Source of the DNA: Bowmanella denitrificans
Lineage (GTDB): Bacteria; Pseudomonadota; Gammaproteobacteria; Enterobacterales; Alteromonadaceae
Direction of reading: 5' to 3'
NCBI RefSeq assembly: GCF_002887595.1
Contig: NZ_PEBU01000012.1
Location: 1-64,000, forward strand
Length of the DNA stretch: 64,000 nt
Shown here: piece by piece, positions 7,328-14,626 of the stretch
Position numbering within the stretch: position 1 is the stretch's first letter
Layout: each line of letters starts with the position of its first letter
Position numbers and translations under genes: made by a program
The notes under the pieces: generated by a model
What the model was told of the DNA's origin: nothing
Seen by the model: the letters and a program-made list of their open reading frames with translations, nothing else
Databases searched by the model: none

Positions 7328-7690
7328 TGTCGGCGTTTTTCAAAATAGTTGAGGCCTAAGCTGTTAAGTTGCCTCTTTTTTACTCTCTGCTTTTAGCTTC
7401 ACCTCTCCGATCTGAGCGTCGTTCTGGCCTCCCCATCCCAGTGCTTCGGATACGTCGCATGTTCACCGTGATTGGCCAACATTGCCAGATCTGGTAGCTA
7501 ACGAATTTTATCCTGCTGTGGCGATGCTCAGTGTTGTACCAATGAACAAAGTTTCTGACCCAAGCTCTGCTTCGAGTGTTTTAAAGCCTTTATCCGGCCA
7601 GCAATGGCAGTGTTTTACCGTGCGAAGCGGGGATTCTAAGTAGAGCGTCATTACTACCTTTGGTCGGATATTTGAGCCTATGATTTGACC
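7328..7690 (-). mobile_element. IS3-family transposase remnant (OrfB C-terminus)
   Basis: On the minus strand, in order and with frame changes, one reads SPLRTVKHCHCWP, KGFKTLEAELGSE, NFVHWYNTEHRHSRIKFV and IGEVKLKAESKKEAT followed by TAA. This is the end of the rve/DDE integrase domain of an IS3-family OrfB: the WYN-x-x-RHS segment follows the catalytic Glu region, and the short basic tail is typical. Sequence just beyond the stop (7328-7356) resembles the usual right end of such elements. The N-terminal two thirds and OrfA are missing, so the element is dead. Confidence 0.8.
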
Positions 7691-7769
7691 ACTACAAAAA
7701 GGCCTTATTTACCGTCGAAATGAAGAGATTTCAACGGCAAATATCGAAGTATCTCCTGCCCTCCTTCGC

Positions 7770-7970
7770 ATCTCTACGAAAGGTTTTAAGTATGAGTCGA
7801 AAGTTAGAGCTTGTTTCTGTGGTTTGCGGTCACATTTAATGCTTAACCACGGACGTCACACACAAAAAGAAACTCAATATTCACCGCAGAAGCGCAGGGA
7901 ACGCGGAGGTTTCAACAGTATGTATTAAAACATCTCCTGCCTTCCTCCGCGCCCCCGGCGTCTCTGCGGT
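7770..7970. repeat. Second copy of the dispersed CTCTGCG repeat
   Basis: Contains CACCGCAGAAGCGCAGGGAACGC and, 60 bp later, the inverted partner CCTCCGCGCCCCCGGCG followed by TCTCTGCGGTG, plus a GTGGTTTGCGGTCAC / AACCACGG piece. This is the same repeat family as at 4.3-4.9 kb, here as one diverged unit. Its right end runs straight into the stop codon of the DUF4097 gene. The rest of the gene-free stretch from 7298 is the IS3 scar and a short hairpin around 7710-7740. Confidence 0.7.
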
Positions 7971-7983
7971 GAAGATATCAAAA

Positions 7984-8739
7984 CTATTGTTCACGGATAT
8001 TACGTAAATCCACATCGCCGGAGCCGTCGCGCAGCAATAAAAAACGCTGTGCACCGTCAACCCGGATATCTCCGCTGCTGTCTTCTACTTCCACCAGGCC
8101 GGATACGTCTTGCACTTCAATATCGCCTGAGCTGTCAAACAGGGTTAAATCACCTTGTATTTTCTGCACCCAGATATCGCCGGAGGCATCAACTAAATGA
8201 ATATCGCCCTGAATATCCGCCATATGCACTTTGCCAGAGGCATCCTGTGCGCGTACCGGTCCTTTCACCTCGGTCAGGCTGAGATCGCCGGAACCATCGG
8301 TTATGTATACCTCGCCATTGATACGACTGACCCGCATATCTCCTGAACCATCCTGAATGTTCAGCAAGGCATTGATGCCACTGACATCCATATCCCCCGA
8401 ACCATCTTTAATATCTAATAGCAGATTGGCCGGCATACGCACGGTGACATCAATATAGGCGTCATGAATGCGTGGGTTAGTATGTGCCATCAAAATGGCG
8501 TCGTCTTTTTCAGCTTCCAGAGTCAGTTGATAGTTTTCTGGTTCAAGCTCCTTACCAGACTGATATCTGGCTTTTGCCTCCACTTTGATGCTTGTTAGCC
8601 CTGCTTCACCGCGCACCTGTAATTCGCCGCTACCGGCTTCGATTTTAAACTGGCTCAGGCCCTGAGTGTCGAGTTCCAGTGTTTGTGCCAGACACATTGG
8701 GCTGATTAACGCTAAAGATACTAACCATTTATTGTTCAT
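7984..8739 (-). CDS. DUF4097-type secreted beta-repeat protein
   Basis: A 251-residue protein with signal peptide (1-18, ending CLA) and a repetitive C-terminal domain. From residue 105 to 248 it is eight consecutive 18-residue repeats without insertions, each of the form xGxVxLxD(G/A/S)SGD(I/M)xVxxI, followed by three terminal residues. Such regular repeats build a right-handed beta-solenoid, one rung per repeat. Families of this kind (DUF4097, putative auto-adhesin) are found in the periplasm or on the surface, often near anti-sigma or LiaF-like proteins; function is not established. Its own promoter must lie in 8740-8830, which is AT-rich. A fragment of a sister copy is present 3 kb to the left. 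Confidence 0.82.
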   Translation of the reverse strand: MNNKWLVSLALISPMCLAQTLELDTQGLSQFKIEAGSGELQVRGEAGLTSIKVEAKARYQSGKELEPENYQLTLEAEKDDAILMAHTNPRIHDAYIDVTVRMPANLLLDIKDGSGDMDVSGINALLNIQDGSGDMRVSRINGEVYITDGSGDLSLTEVKGPVRAQDASGKVHMADIQGDIHLVDASGDIWVQKIQGDLTLFDSSGDIEVQDVSGLVEVEDSSGDIRVDGAQRFLLLRDGSGDVDLRNIREQ

Positions 8740-8827
8740 TGATATTCCATTGGCTGTCGTTTGAACCTTAGTCGACCAAAGAACTACAAAGGTTTAAATA
8801 CCAGTTAAGAAATTTTTAAATTTTTTA

Positions 8828-9325
8828 TTAGCCTCCGGAAAGTTCATCCGGCTGGCTAGACCGTGTAACTTTGGCAAGAAAGCAGCCGTGCGTTGGCGAG
8901 TGCAGGTGCAGGTACGATGTAGTGGGATTGTCCAGTAAGCGTTCGATGCACAATCTCAGTTCCTGCTGGCCCTGAGCCAGCTCCGCTGCCTGAATATGGT
9001 GCCGGGTTGATAAGGCCCTGACAGCAACGCGTTTTAAGTTAAACATGTCGGGGATGTGTGCTGGCGCAAAATAGCCAGAGGGATGGCCATCGCGAATATA
9101 AATAGCATGGCTGGAGCGATAGGGACTGTCTACATCCAGATGCGTGTAGTTAAGCAATAGCATCCGTTCACCCGGCTCGGGCAGGGCGAGGCTCACACGG
9201 CAGGGATAGCCGTTTGGTGTCTTGGCAATTTCAGTGATAACACCTTGTCTGGCCAGGGCTTCGTCGCTTAAGCCGTAGAGGTGGTTGAATTGCTGGTGAT
9301 CCAGGGCAGTAAATTGAAAAGTCAT
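8828..9325 (-). CDS. DUF1203 family protein
   Basis: A 165-residue cytoplasmic protein. The central segment YPCRVSLALPEPGERMLLLNY followed by SPYRSSHAIYIR is the signature I associate with DUF1203 proteins, in which an invariant Cys-Arg is followed by a PGE loop and a YxxSGPIxV-like strand. Near the C-terminus a conserved H-x-H-S-P-T-H-G-C-F cluster is visible and could be a metal or catalytic site. No function is established for the family. Start ATG is preceded by AGGATAC. It is transcribed alone, in the same direction as the DUF4097 gene. Confidence 0.7.
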   Translation of the reverse strand: MTFQFTALDHQQFNHLYGLSDEALARQGVITEIAKTPNGYPCRVSLALPEPGERMLLLNYTHLDVDSPYRSSHAIYIRDGHPSGYFAPAHIPDMFNLKRVAVRALSTRHHIQAAELAQGQQELRLCIERLLDNPTTSYLHLHSPTHGCFLAKVTRSSQPDELSGG

Positions 9326-9448
9326 AGGTATCCTGAGTAGGTTAAATCAGGACCTAAGACTAAACAGCCAAAACCCTGGTGCCGATCCGTTTCTTGCGCT
9401 GTTCAATGGCCGTTTCTTTCGACGTAAAAATCAAAAAGAATAATAGTA

Positions 9449-9660
9449 TTCACCGAAGAGTCGCAGAGGACGCAGAGTTTTCAAAGAGCTATAGTCAGGT
9501 GTTTGGTTTTCTCTGTGACCTCTGTGTTTATTGATGTTTTTAAACTGAGACGATTTCACCACAGAGGCACAAAGAACACGGAGATTCCAGGGCTTGTTCT
9601 TAAGACACTCCGCGGCTCTGCGAGAAATACTTTCGTGCTTTTCGTGGTCAAAAGTCACTT
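9449..9660. repeat. Third copy of the dispersed CTCTGTG repeat
   Basis: Starts with TTCACCGAAGAGTCGCAGAGG, continues with CTCTGTGACCTCTGTG, CACCACAGAGGCACAAAG and GGCTCTGCGAGAAA, and ends in CGTGCTTTTCGTGGTC. The order of motifs parallels the first cluster. Open frames on both strands here are repeat-derived shadows. The unit occupies the middle of the 415-bp gap between the DUF1203 gene and the ada-like gene; 9326-9448 and 9661-9740 hold their promoter regions and nothing else I can name. Confidence 0.75.
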
Positions 9661-9740
9661 CAATATACAGCAAGAAGCGGACAGCGATTTTTTTGTTGGT
9701 GCGATAGCCTTTAGACTGTGGTTATTCAGTGAGGTGGTAT

Positions 9741-10592
9741 ATGACAGACGCGACCGACAACCGGGTTTTACAGGTAGCTGACTATTTAGAGCAGCATGCA
9801 GAGCAAGCGTTGTCTCTGGCTGAGCTGGCGGAGCGTGCAGCCTTAAGCAGTTTCCATTTTCAGCGTAGCTTTAAAGCTCTGCTGGGAGTAACACCAAAAC
9901 AGTTTCAGCATGCGGTGCGCTTACAGAAACTCCGGCAATCTCTGCAGCAGGGCGAAGCCGTGCTGGATGCAATTTATGCGGCGGGTTTTGGCTCAAGTAG
10001 CCGGGTGTACGAGAAGCTACCTGAAAATCTTGGTGTGACTCCTTCAGTATTGCGTCAGGGCGGTAAGGGGCTGGAAATATATTTTGCGCTGCGAGAAACC
10101 CGTTTTGGCCATTTACTTATGGCAGCAACTGAGCGCGGAGTTTGCTGTGTGCAGTTGGCTGACAGTTTCACAAAGTTACTCGAAGCCCTACATCAATCCT
10201 TTCCCAATGCCGAGCTATTGACCACGCCAGATACTATGGACACCGAGCTGGATAAATGGATGGCTGCCCTGGAAACTTTTTTGCAGCATGGTGGTCCCCA
10301 ACCGCAGATCCCGGTGGAATTGTTTGGCACGGCCTTTCAAATTAAGGTGTGGCAGTTTCTGACCCGCATCGGTAGCGGGCAAAAATGCAGTTACAAGCAG
10401 GTGGCCGAAGGTATCGGTGCGCCCAGCGCGCATCGCGCCGTGGCTAACGCTTGTGGTGCAAACAAACTGGCAGTATTGATACCTTGCCATCGGGTACTGC
10501 GCGGCGATGGCAGTTTGGGTGGTTATCGCTGGGGTGAGCAACGCAAACGCGCCTTGCTGGCCATGGAAGAAGGACTGGCCTGTGAACATTGA
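9741..10592 (+). CDS. ada: Ada-like AraC regulator / O6-alkylguanine-DNA alkyltransferase
   Basis: A 283-residue two-domain protein. Residues about 8-105 are an AraC-type double helix-turn-helix (LSLAELAERAALSSFHFQR, then a second HTH ending in GVTPSVLR). Residues about 115-280 are an alkyltransferase domain with the acceptor Cys249 in the PCHRV motif, followed by GGYRWG. The N-terminal zinc/methylphosphotriester domain of E. coli Ada is absent, so it cannot sense methylphosphotriesters in the usual way; activation may come from Cys249 itself. ATG start with GAGGTGG upstream. It overlaps the next gene by 11 bp, forming a two-gene alkylation-repair operon. Confidence 0.85.
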   Translation: MTDATDNRVLQVADYLEQHAEQALSLAELAERAALSSFHFQRSFKALLGVTPKQFQHAVRLQKLRQSLQQGEAVLDAIYAAGFGSSSRVYEKLPENLGVTPSVLRQGGKGLEIYFALRETRFGHLLMAATERGVCCVQLADSFTKLLEALHQSFPNAELLTTPDTMDTELDKWMAALETFLQHGGPQPQIPVELFGTAFQIKVWQFLTRIGSGQKCSYKQVAEGIGAPSAHRAVANACGANKLAVLIPCHRVLRGDGSLGGYRWGEQRKRALLAMEEGLACEH

Positions 10593-11292
10593 TGCCATCC
10601 TGCAAAACAGCAAGCCACTGGCTTTGTTGGATGCTGACTTGCTGGCGCATAACTATAGTGTGATGTCGGGATCTTTGGATGTGGCAACCTGCAAAACCTT
10701 ATCCGCCTTGTTTGATGAACGGCAGTGGTTTCGCAATGAAGTGCGGATGGAAAAACATGGCTTTGGCCGTGGCCGTTATCGCTATTTTGCCTATCCGCTG
10801 CCAGCCGCAATTCGGCAACTACGGGAAGGCTTCTATACGCAACTGGCCCCCCTGGCCAACCTGTGGGCCGAACGATTGGGGTTGGCTACACGCTGGCCAC
10901 CCACACTGGATGAATTCCTGGCCAGCAACCACAACGCGGGCCAAACCAAAGCCACACCCTTAATGCTGGATTATGGGCCAGGCGATTATAACTGCCTGCA
11001 TCAGGACAAATACGGCGAGTGCTATTTCCCTTTTCAGGTGCTGATTTTACTTAGCCAGCCGGGACAAGATTTTGGGGGTGGTGAATTGATGCTGGTGGAG
11101 AATCAGCCCCGTAAGCAAAGCCGAGGTCAGGTAGTGCCGCTGACACAAGGTCAGGCGGTGATTTTTCTCAATAGTGCCGGCCTGGTCCCCTCGGCCAACG
11201 GCTTTCGGCGCAGTCAGTTGCGCCATGGTGTCAGTGAAATATTGACAGGGCACAGGCGCAGCCTGGGTTTGATATTCCATGATGCGCTATAA
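10582..11292 (+). CDS. 2OG-Fe(II) oxygenase, DUF2086/Oxygenase-NA type
   Basis: A 236-residue dioxygenase. The metal triad is visible: His140 and Asp142 in CLHQDKYGE and His215 in RHGVS, followed about ten residues later by Arg in HRRSLG, which would bind 2-oxoglutarate. GGGELMLVENQPRKQSR and the terminal LGIFHDA-like LGLIFHDAL agree with the PF09859 (Oxygenase-NA) family, proposed to demethylate damaged DNA oxidatively. The GTG start overlaps the ada-like gene by 11 bp and has GAAGAAGGA upstream. Being coupled to an alkyltransferase makes a repair role likely; it is not a canonical AlkB. Confidence 0.82.
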   Translation: MNIDAILQNSKPLALLDADLLAHNYSVMSGSLDVATCKTLSALFDERQWFRNEVRMEKHGFGRGRYRYFAYPLPAAIRQLREGFYTQLAPLANLWAERLGLATRWPPTLDEFLASNHNAGQTKATPLMLDYGPGDYNCLHQDKYGECYFPFQVLILLSQPGQDFGGGELMLVENQPRKQSRGQVVPLTQGQAVIFLNSAGLVPSANGFRRSQLRHGVSEILTGHRRSLGLIFHDAL

Positions 11293-11324
11293 GCATATGT
11301 CAGCAAAAGTGTCGCTATAAAAAA

Positions 11325-11341
11325 GCCCCGCACTGCGGGGC
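11325..11341 (-). terminator. Rho-independent terminator of nspC
   Basis: Perfect hairpin GCCCCGC-ACT-GCGGGGC. Read on the minus strand it is followed by TTTTTTAT, so it terminates nspC; on the plus strand it lacks a T-run, though it may still slow transcripts from the oxygenase gene. Confidence 0.85.
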
Positions 11342-11359
11342 CTCAAAAACGAAAAAAAA

Positions 11360-12496
11360 TCAGGACAACTTATCGCGAAAATCTTCATACTCGAATTTTC
11401 GCACCAGCTTAAAGCTACCGTCTTTTAGCAAAATACCAATGGAAGGATGTTCCACCCCGTTAAAGAAGGTGGTTTTAACCATGGTGTAGTGAATCATATC
11501 TTCAAAGATAATGCGTTCACCGATTTGCAGCTCGTGGTCGAAGCTATACAGGTCAATCACATCACCAGCCAGACAGGAATTACCCCCCAGCTTATAAGTA
11601 AAGGCCTTTTCCTGAGGCAGACCTGCGCCACGAATCGCCGGGCGGTAGGGCATTTCCAGCACATCCGGCATATGCGCAGTGGCAGAGATATCCAAAATGG
11701 CGATAGGGCCATCGTTATGCACAATATCCACCACTTCGGCCACTAACGGACCGGTTTGCCAGGCGACTGCTGAGCCAGGCTCGAGAATGATTTCCAGGTC
11801 ATACTTTTCACGGAAGGCTTTAAGTGTGGCAATTAAATGGTCCACATCATAACCCTGACGGGTCATCAGATGGCCTCCGCCAAGGTTCAACCATTTCAGT
11901 TGTGGCAGGTATTTAGCAAAGCGTTGTTCCACCGCTTTCAAGGTGCGTTCGGCAGCATAAGAGTCACATTCACATAAATTGTGCACGTGGAAACCTTCAA
12001 TGCCGGACAGGTCCACTCCTTCCAGATCTTTGGCCATAATCCCTAAACGGGAACCAGGCGCGCTAGGATCGTACAGCTCAGTCTCTGCTTCACGGTGCTC
12101 CGGATTAATCCGGATACCCATAGAAATACCGGCTGCTGCCACCTGATCTTTGTAGCGTTGATACTGGCCCAGGCTGTTAAATGAAATATGATTAACCAGT
12201 TTAACCAGCTCATCGATATCGGCCTGCTTATAGGCAGGTGAGTAAGCATGCACTTCCTTACCCATCTCAAATTTGGCCAGCTTGGCTTCCCATACCGAGC
12301 TGGCAGTACAGCCTTGCAGGTACTGTCCCACCAATGGAAAGGTGGACCACATGGAGAAGCCTTTTAAAGCCAGGATGATATTGACGCCAGCTTCTTTCTG
12401 CACCCGCTGCATTAGCTGCAGATTGGCTTCCAGCCTGGCTTCCTCACACACATAGCATGGGGAGGGAATGTGGGGATTCATTATTGGATCGTTCAA
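11360..12496 (-). CDS. nspC: Carboxynorspermidine decarboxylase
   Basis: A 378-residue PLP enzyme of the alanine-racemase-fold decarboxylase group. Lys45 in LALKGFS is the expected PLP-binding lysine; the Gly-rich WLNLGGGH near residue 210 and EPGSAVAW near 250 bind the cofactor phosphate; GNSCLAGD near 310 carries the catalytic Cys and Asp contributed by the partner subunit. It converts carboxynorspermidine or carboxyspermidine to norspermidine or spermidine. The TTG start is chosen because GAGGA lies seven bases upstream; an ATG 15 bp later has no such site. It follows the dehydrogenase gene of the same pathway in one operon. Confidence 0.9.
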   Translation of the reverse strand: MNDPIMNPHIPSPCYVCEEARLEANLQLMQRVQKEAGVNIILALKGFSMWSTFPLVGQYLQGCTASSVWEAKLAKFEMGKEVHAYSPAYKQADIDELVKLVNHISFNSLGQYQRYKDQVAAAGISMGIRINPEHREAETELYDPSAPGSRLGIMAKDLEGVDLSGIEGFHVHNLCECDSYAAERTLKAVEQRFAKYLPQLKWLNLGGGHLMTRQGYDVDHLIATLKAFREKYDLEIILEPGSAVAWQTGPLVAEVVDIVHNDGPIAILDISATAHMPDVLEMPYRPAIRGAGLPQEKAFTYKLGGNSCLAGDVIDLYSFDHELQIGERIIFEDMIHYTMVKTTFFNGVEHPSIGILLKDGSFKLVRKFEYEDFRDKLS

Positions 12497-12520
12497 TCTG
12501 TCATCCTCAATGTAGCTGAA

Positions 12521-12573
12521 TGTAGGTCGGACTTAAGTCCGACATATTCTGTCGGGATCAATCCCGACCTACA
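12521..12573. repeat. REP-like palindromic unit in the polyamine operon
   Basis: The outer arms TGTAGGTCGG and CCGACCTACA are complementary, and inside are two palindromes, GTCGGACTTAAGTCCGAC and GTCGGGATCAATCCCGAC. The unit sits in the 91-bp gap between the dehydrogenase and nspC, so the messenger would carry a strong hairpin there that could shift the ratio of the two enzymes. A half unit of the same family occurs near 41.87 kb. Confidence 0.8.
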
Positions 12574-12587
12574 GATCAGGTGCACCG

Positions 12588-13787
12588 TTACTTCTTAAAC
12601 GGGCTGTCGCACTCAATCACATGCCAGGGCAGGCCGTGTTTGTTGAGCATGTCCATAAATGGATCAGGATCGAACTGTTCCATATTCCATACGCCCGGCT
12701 TTTTCCAGGTGCCGTTTAGCATCAGGGCTGCGCCGATCATCGCCGGTACACCTGTGGTGTAAGACACCGCCTGTGCGCCAACTTCTTCGTGGCAGGCGTG
12801 GTGGTCACAGTTGTTATAGATAAAGATGGTCTTCTCTTTGCCATCTTTAATACCTGTGATGTAGGTACCGATACAGGTTTGACCTTCATAGCCTTCAGAC
12901 AGCGAACCCGGGTTTGGCAGCACGGCTTTCAGGAATTCCAGCGGCACAATTTGTTGGCCCTGGAAGTCTATAGGCGCAATGCTGGTCATGCCGATCCCTT
13001 CCAATACGCGCAGGTGGGTCAGGTAGGCTTCACCGAAGGTCATCCAGAAGCGCGCACGTTTCAGGGTAGGGAAGTGCTTAACCAGTGATTCCAGCTCTTC
13101 GTGGAACATCAGGTAAGAAGCACGAACACCGATATTCTGGTAATCCAGATCTTCACGTACTGACAATGGATCGGTTTCTTTCCACTCACCATTTTCCCAG
13201 TAGCGGCCGCGTTGGGTGATTTCGCGGATATTGATTTCCGGGTTGAAGTTGGTAGCAAAGGCTTTACCGTGGTCGCCGCCGTTACAGTCAACGATATCCA
13301 GATAGTGGATTTCGTCGAAATAGTGTTTGGCCGCGTAGGCGGTGTAGACGTTGGTCACGCCTGGATCAAAACCGCTGCCCAGCAGTGCCATCAGGCCGGC
13401 TTTTTCAAAGCGCTCCTGGTACGCCCACTGCCAGGAATATTCAAACTTGGCTTCGTCTTTAGGTTCGTAGTTGGCAGTATCCAGATAATCCACGCCGGTT
13501 TCCAGACAGGCGTCCATAATCGGCAGATCCTGATAGGGCAGGGCCAGGTTAACCACCAAATCGGGTTGTACCTTGCGGATAAGTTCGGCTACCTGCTTGG
13601 CATCGTCGGCGTCGACGGCGAATACGCCCTTGACCCGGTCGGCGCCACATTCCTGCTGCAGCGCTTCACATTTCGACACAGTGCGGCTGGCCAGATAAAT
13701 TTCATCAAAATGCTCAGGTAAACGGGCACATTTTTTGACTGTTACGGTACTGACACCACCGGCGCCAATGATCAAAACGCGAGACAT
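12588..13787 (-). CDS. Carboxynorspermidine (carboxyspermidine) dehydrogenase
   Basis: A 399-residue member of the saccharopine-dehydrogenase-like family. The N-terminus MSRVLIIGAGGVSTVTVKK is a Rossmann nucleotide-binding motif, and residues about 90-105 (LVVNLALPYQD) and 130-160 (GSGFDPGVTNVY) are typical of this subfamily. It condenses aspartate semialdehyde with diaminopropane or putrescine and reduces the product to carboxynorspermidine or carboxyspermidine, which NspC then decarboxylates. The start ATG was chosen at the Rossmann strand; upstream codons in frame show no coding character. First gene of the two-gene polyamine operon. Confidence 0.9.
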   Translation of the reverse strand: MSRVLIIGAGGVSTVTVKKCARLPEHFDEIYLASRTVSKCEALQQECGADRVKGVFAVDADDAKQVAELIRKVQPDLVVNLALPYQDLPIMDACLETGVDYLDTANYEPKDEAKFEYSWQWAYQERFEKAGLMALLGSGFDPGVTNVYTAYAAKHYFDEIHYLDIVDCNGGDHGKAFATNFNPEINIREITQRGRYWENGEWKETDPLSVREDLDYQNIGVRASYLMFHEELESLVKHFPTLKRARFWMTFGEAYLTHLRVLEGIGMTSIAPIDFQGQQIVPLEFLKAVLPNPGSLSEGYEGQTCIGTYITGIKDGKEKTIFIYNNCDHHACHEEVGAQAVSYTTGVPAMIGAALMLNGTWKKPGVWNMEQFDPDPFMDMLNKHGLPWHVIECDSPFKK

Positions 13788-14158
13788 AAGGCATAATCCT
13801 CTAAAGTTGTGTTCCGGCGCCCTTGTTAGACGCCATCCTGCCACTGGCAGAACCATTTTGAACAAGGTACGGGCCTGTTACCAGGCTAAAACCGCAGCAT
13901 GCTATCAGCTATTTGCAAACAGGCAAGTATTACTGCGGTTAGCAGGGATCAACCTTAGAATATCAGCCTTGAGTCAGCAACTGATGACAGAAAGATGTCT
14001 GGTTTTTATTTGAGAGACAACAAAACCCACGAAGAAACGAAAATCTGCAATGAGCCTCTCTCCGATCTGGCATTCCTGGCGTGGTTAGCTATGTTTTCTA
14101 GTGTCGCTAACTGCGACTACGCACTCTATAAATTGAATTGTCTGGAAAAGGAGTTCCT
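13788..14158. other. Divergent intergenic region
   Basis: This 371-bp gap separates the divergent polyamine operon and the papain-like/deacetylase pair. The few open frames in it lack coding character. Apart from the promoters that must lie here, and AAAAGGAG at 14147-14153 serving the next gene, I see nothing in it. Confidence 0.5.
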
Positions 14159-14626
14159 ATGCTTAAGGTGCATATCTGGTTACCTGAAGGCCCCTTGGTG
14201 GGTCATGCTTCACTTTCATTTGGTGATAACTACGTCAGTTTCTGGCCAGCGGAAGGGGCTGATAAAAAAGACCTTAAAATTAAACGAAGCCATCCTGGTG
14301 CTTTTGTTGAAGCACTGTTGGATGACATAAGGTCTGAGAATGGACGGCAGCCTAAAACCGTCATCATTCCTTTCGCAGATGAAGCTGCTTTACAATCCTT
14401 CGTTATTGCTTTGCAAAGAAACGTTCCAAGATATCAACTGGCGAGATATAACTGTTCGCATTTGGTCGCTGAATGTCTTAGGGTAGCATGCAATAAGGAC
14501 GCAACTTTTATCCCTACGGCACAAGACTACGGTAGAATCGGAAAGCTTCTCGGCAGAGGAATTTGGACACCGCAAGAAATACTTCGGTATGCTCAGGAAC
14601 TGGCAAGTGAGAGAGAAAACGGATGA
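14159..14626 (+). CDS. Papain/LRAT-fold-like protein coupled to a deacetylase
   Basis: A 155-residue cytoplasmic protein of unrecognised family. It has the layout of circularly permuted NlpC/P60-LRAT-like enzymes: an early strand with His16 (VGHASLSF) and a later helix starting with Cys99 in RYNCSHLVAECLR, which recalls the NCEHF motif of LRAT proteins. These would be the catalytic His and nucleophilic Cys of a thiol peptidase, amidase or acyltransferase. The ATG start is supported by AAAAGGAG. Its stop overlaps the start of the deacetylase-like gene (ATGA), so the two are made together. Substrate and role are unknown; the fold call is by motif only. Confidence 0.55.
   Translation: MLKVHIWLPEGPLVGHASLSFGDNYVSFWPAEGADKKDLKIKRSHPGAFVEALLDDIRSENGRQPKTVIIPFADEAALQSFVIALQRNVPRYQLARYNCSHLVAECLRVACNKDATFIPTAQDYGRIGKLLGRGIWTPQEILRYAQELASERENG

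Noticed and set aside
9431-9781. Open frames of 80-92 codons
   Set aside because: Repeat-derived, same character as those in the first repeat cluster; the plus-strand one also runs out of frame into the ada-like gene.
13995-14330. A 111-codon frame ahead of the papain-like gene
   Set aside because: It overlaps the better-supported gene in another frame, and lacks a ribosome-binding site and family features.
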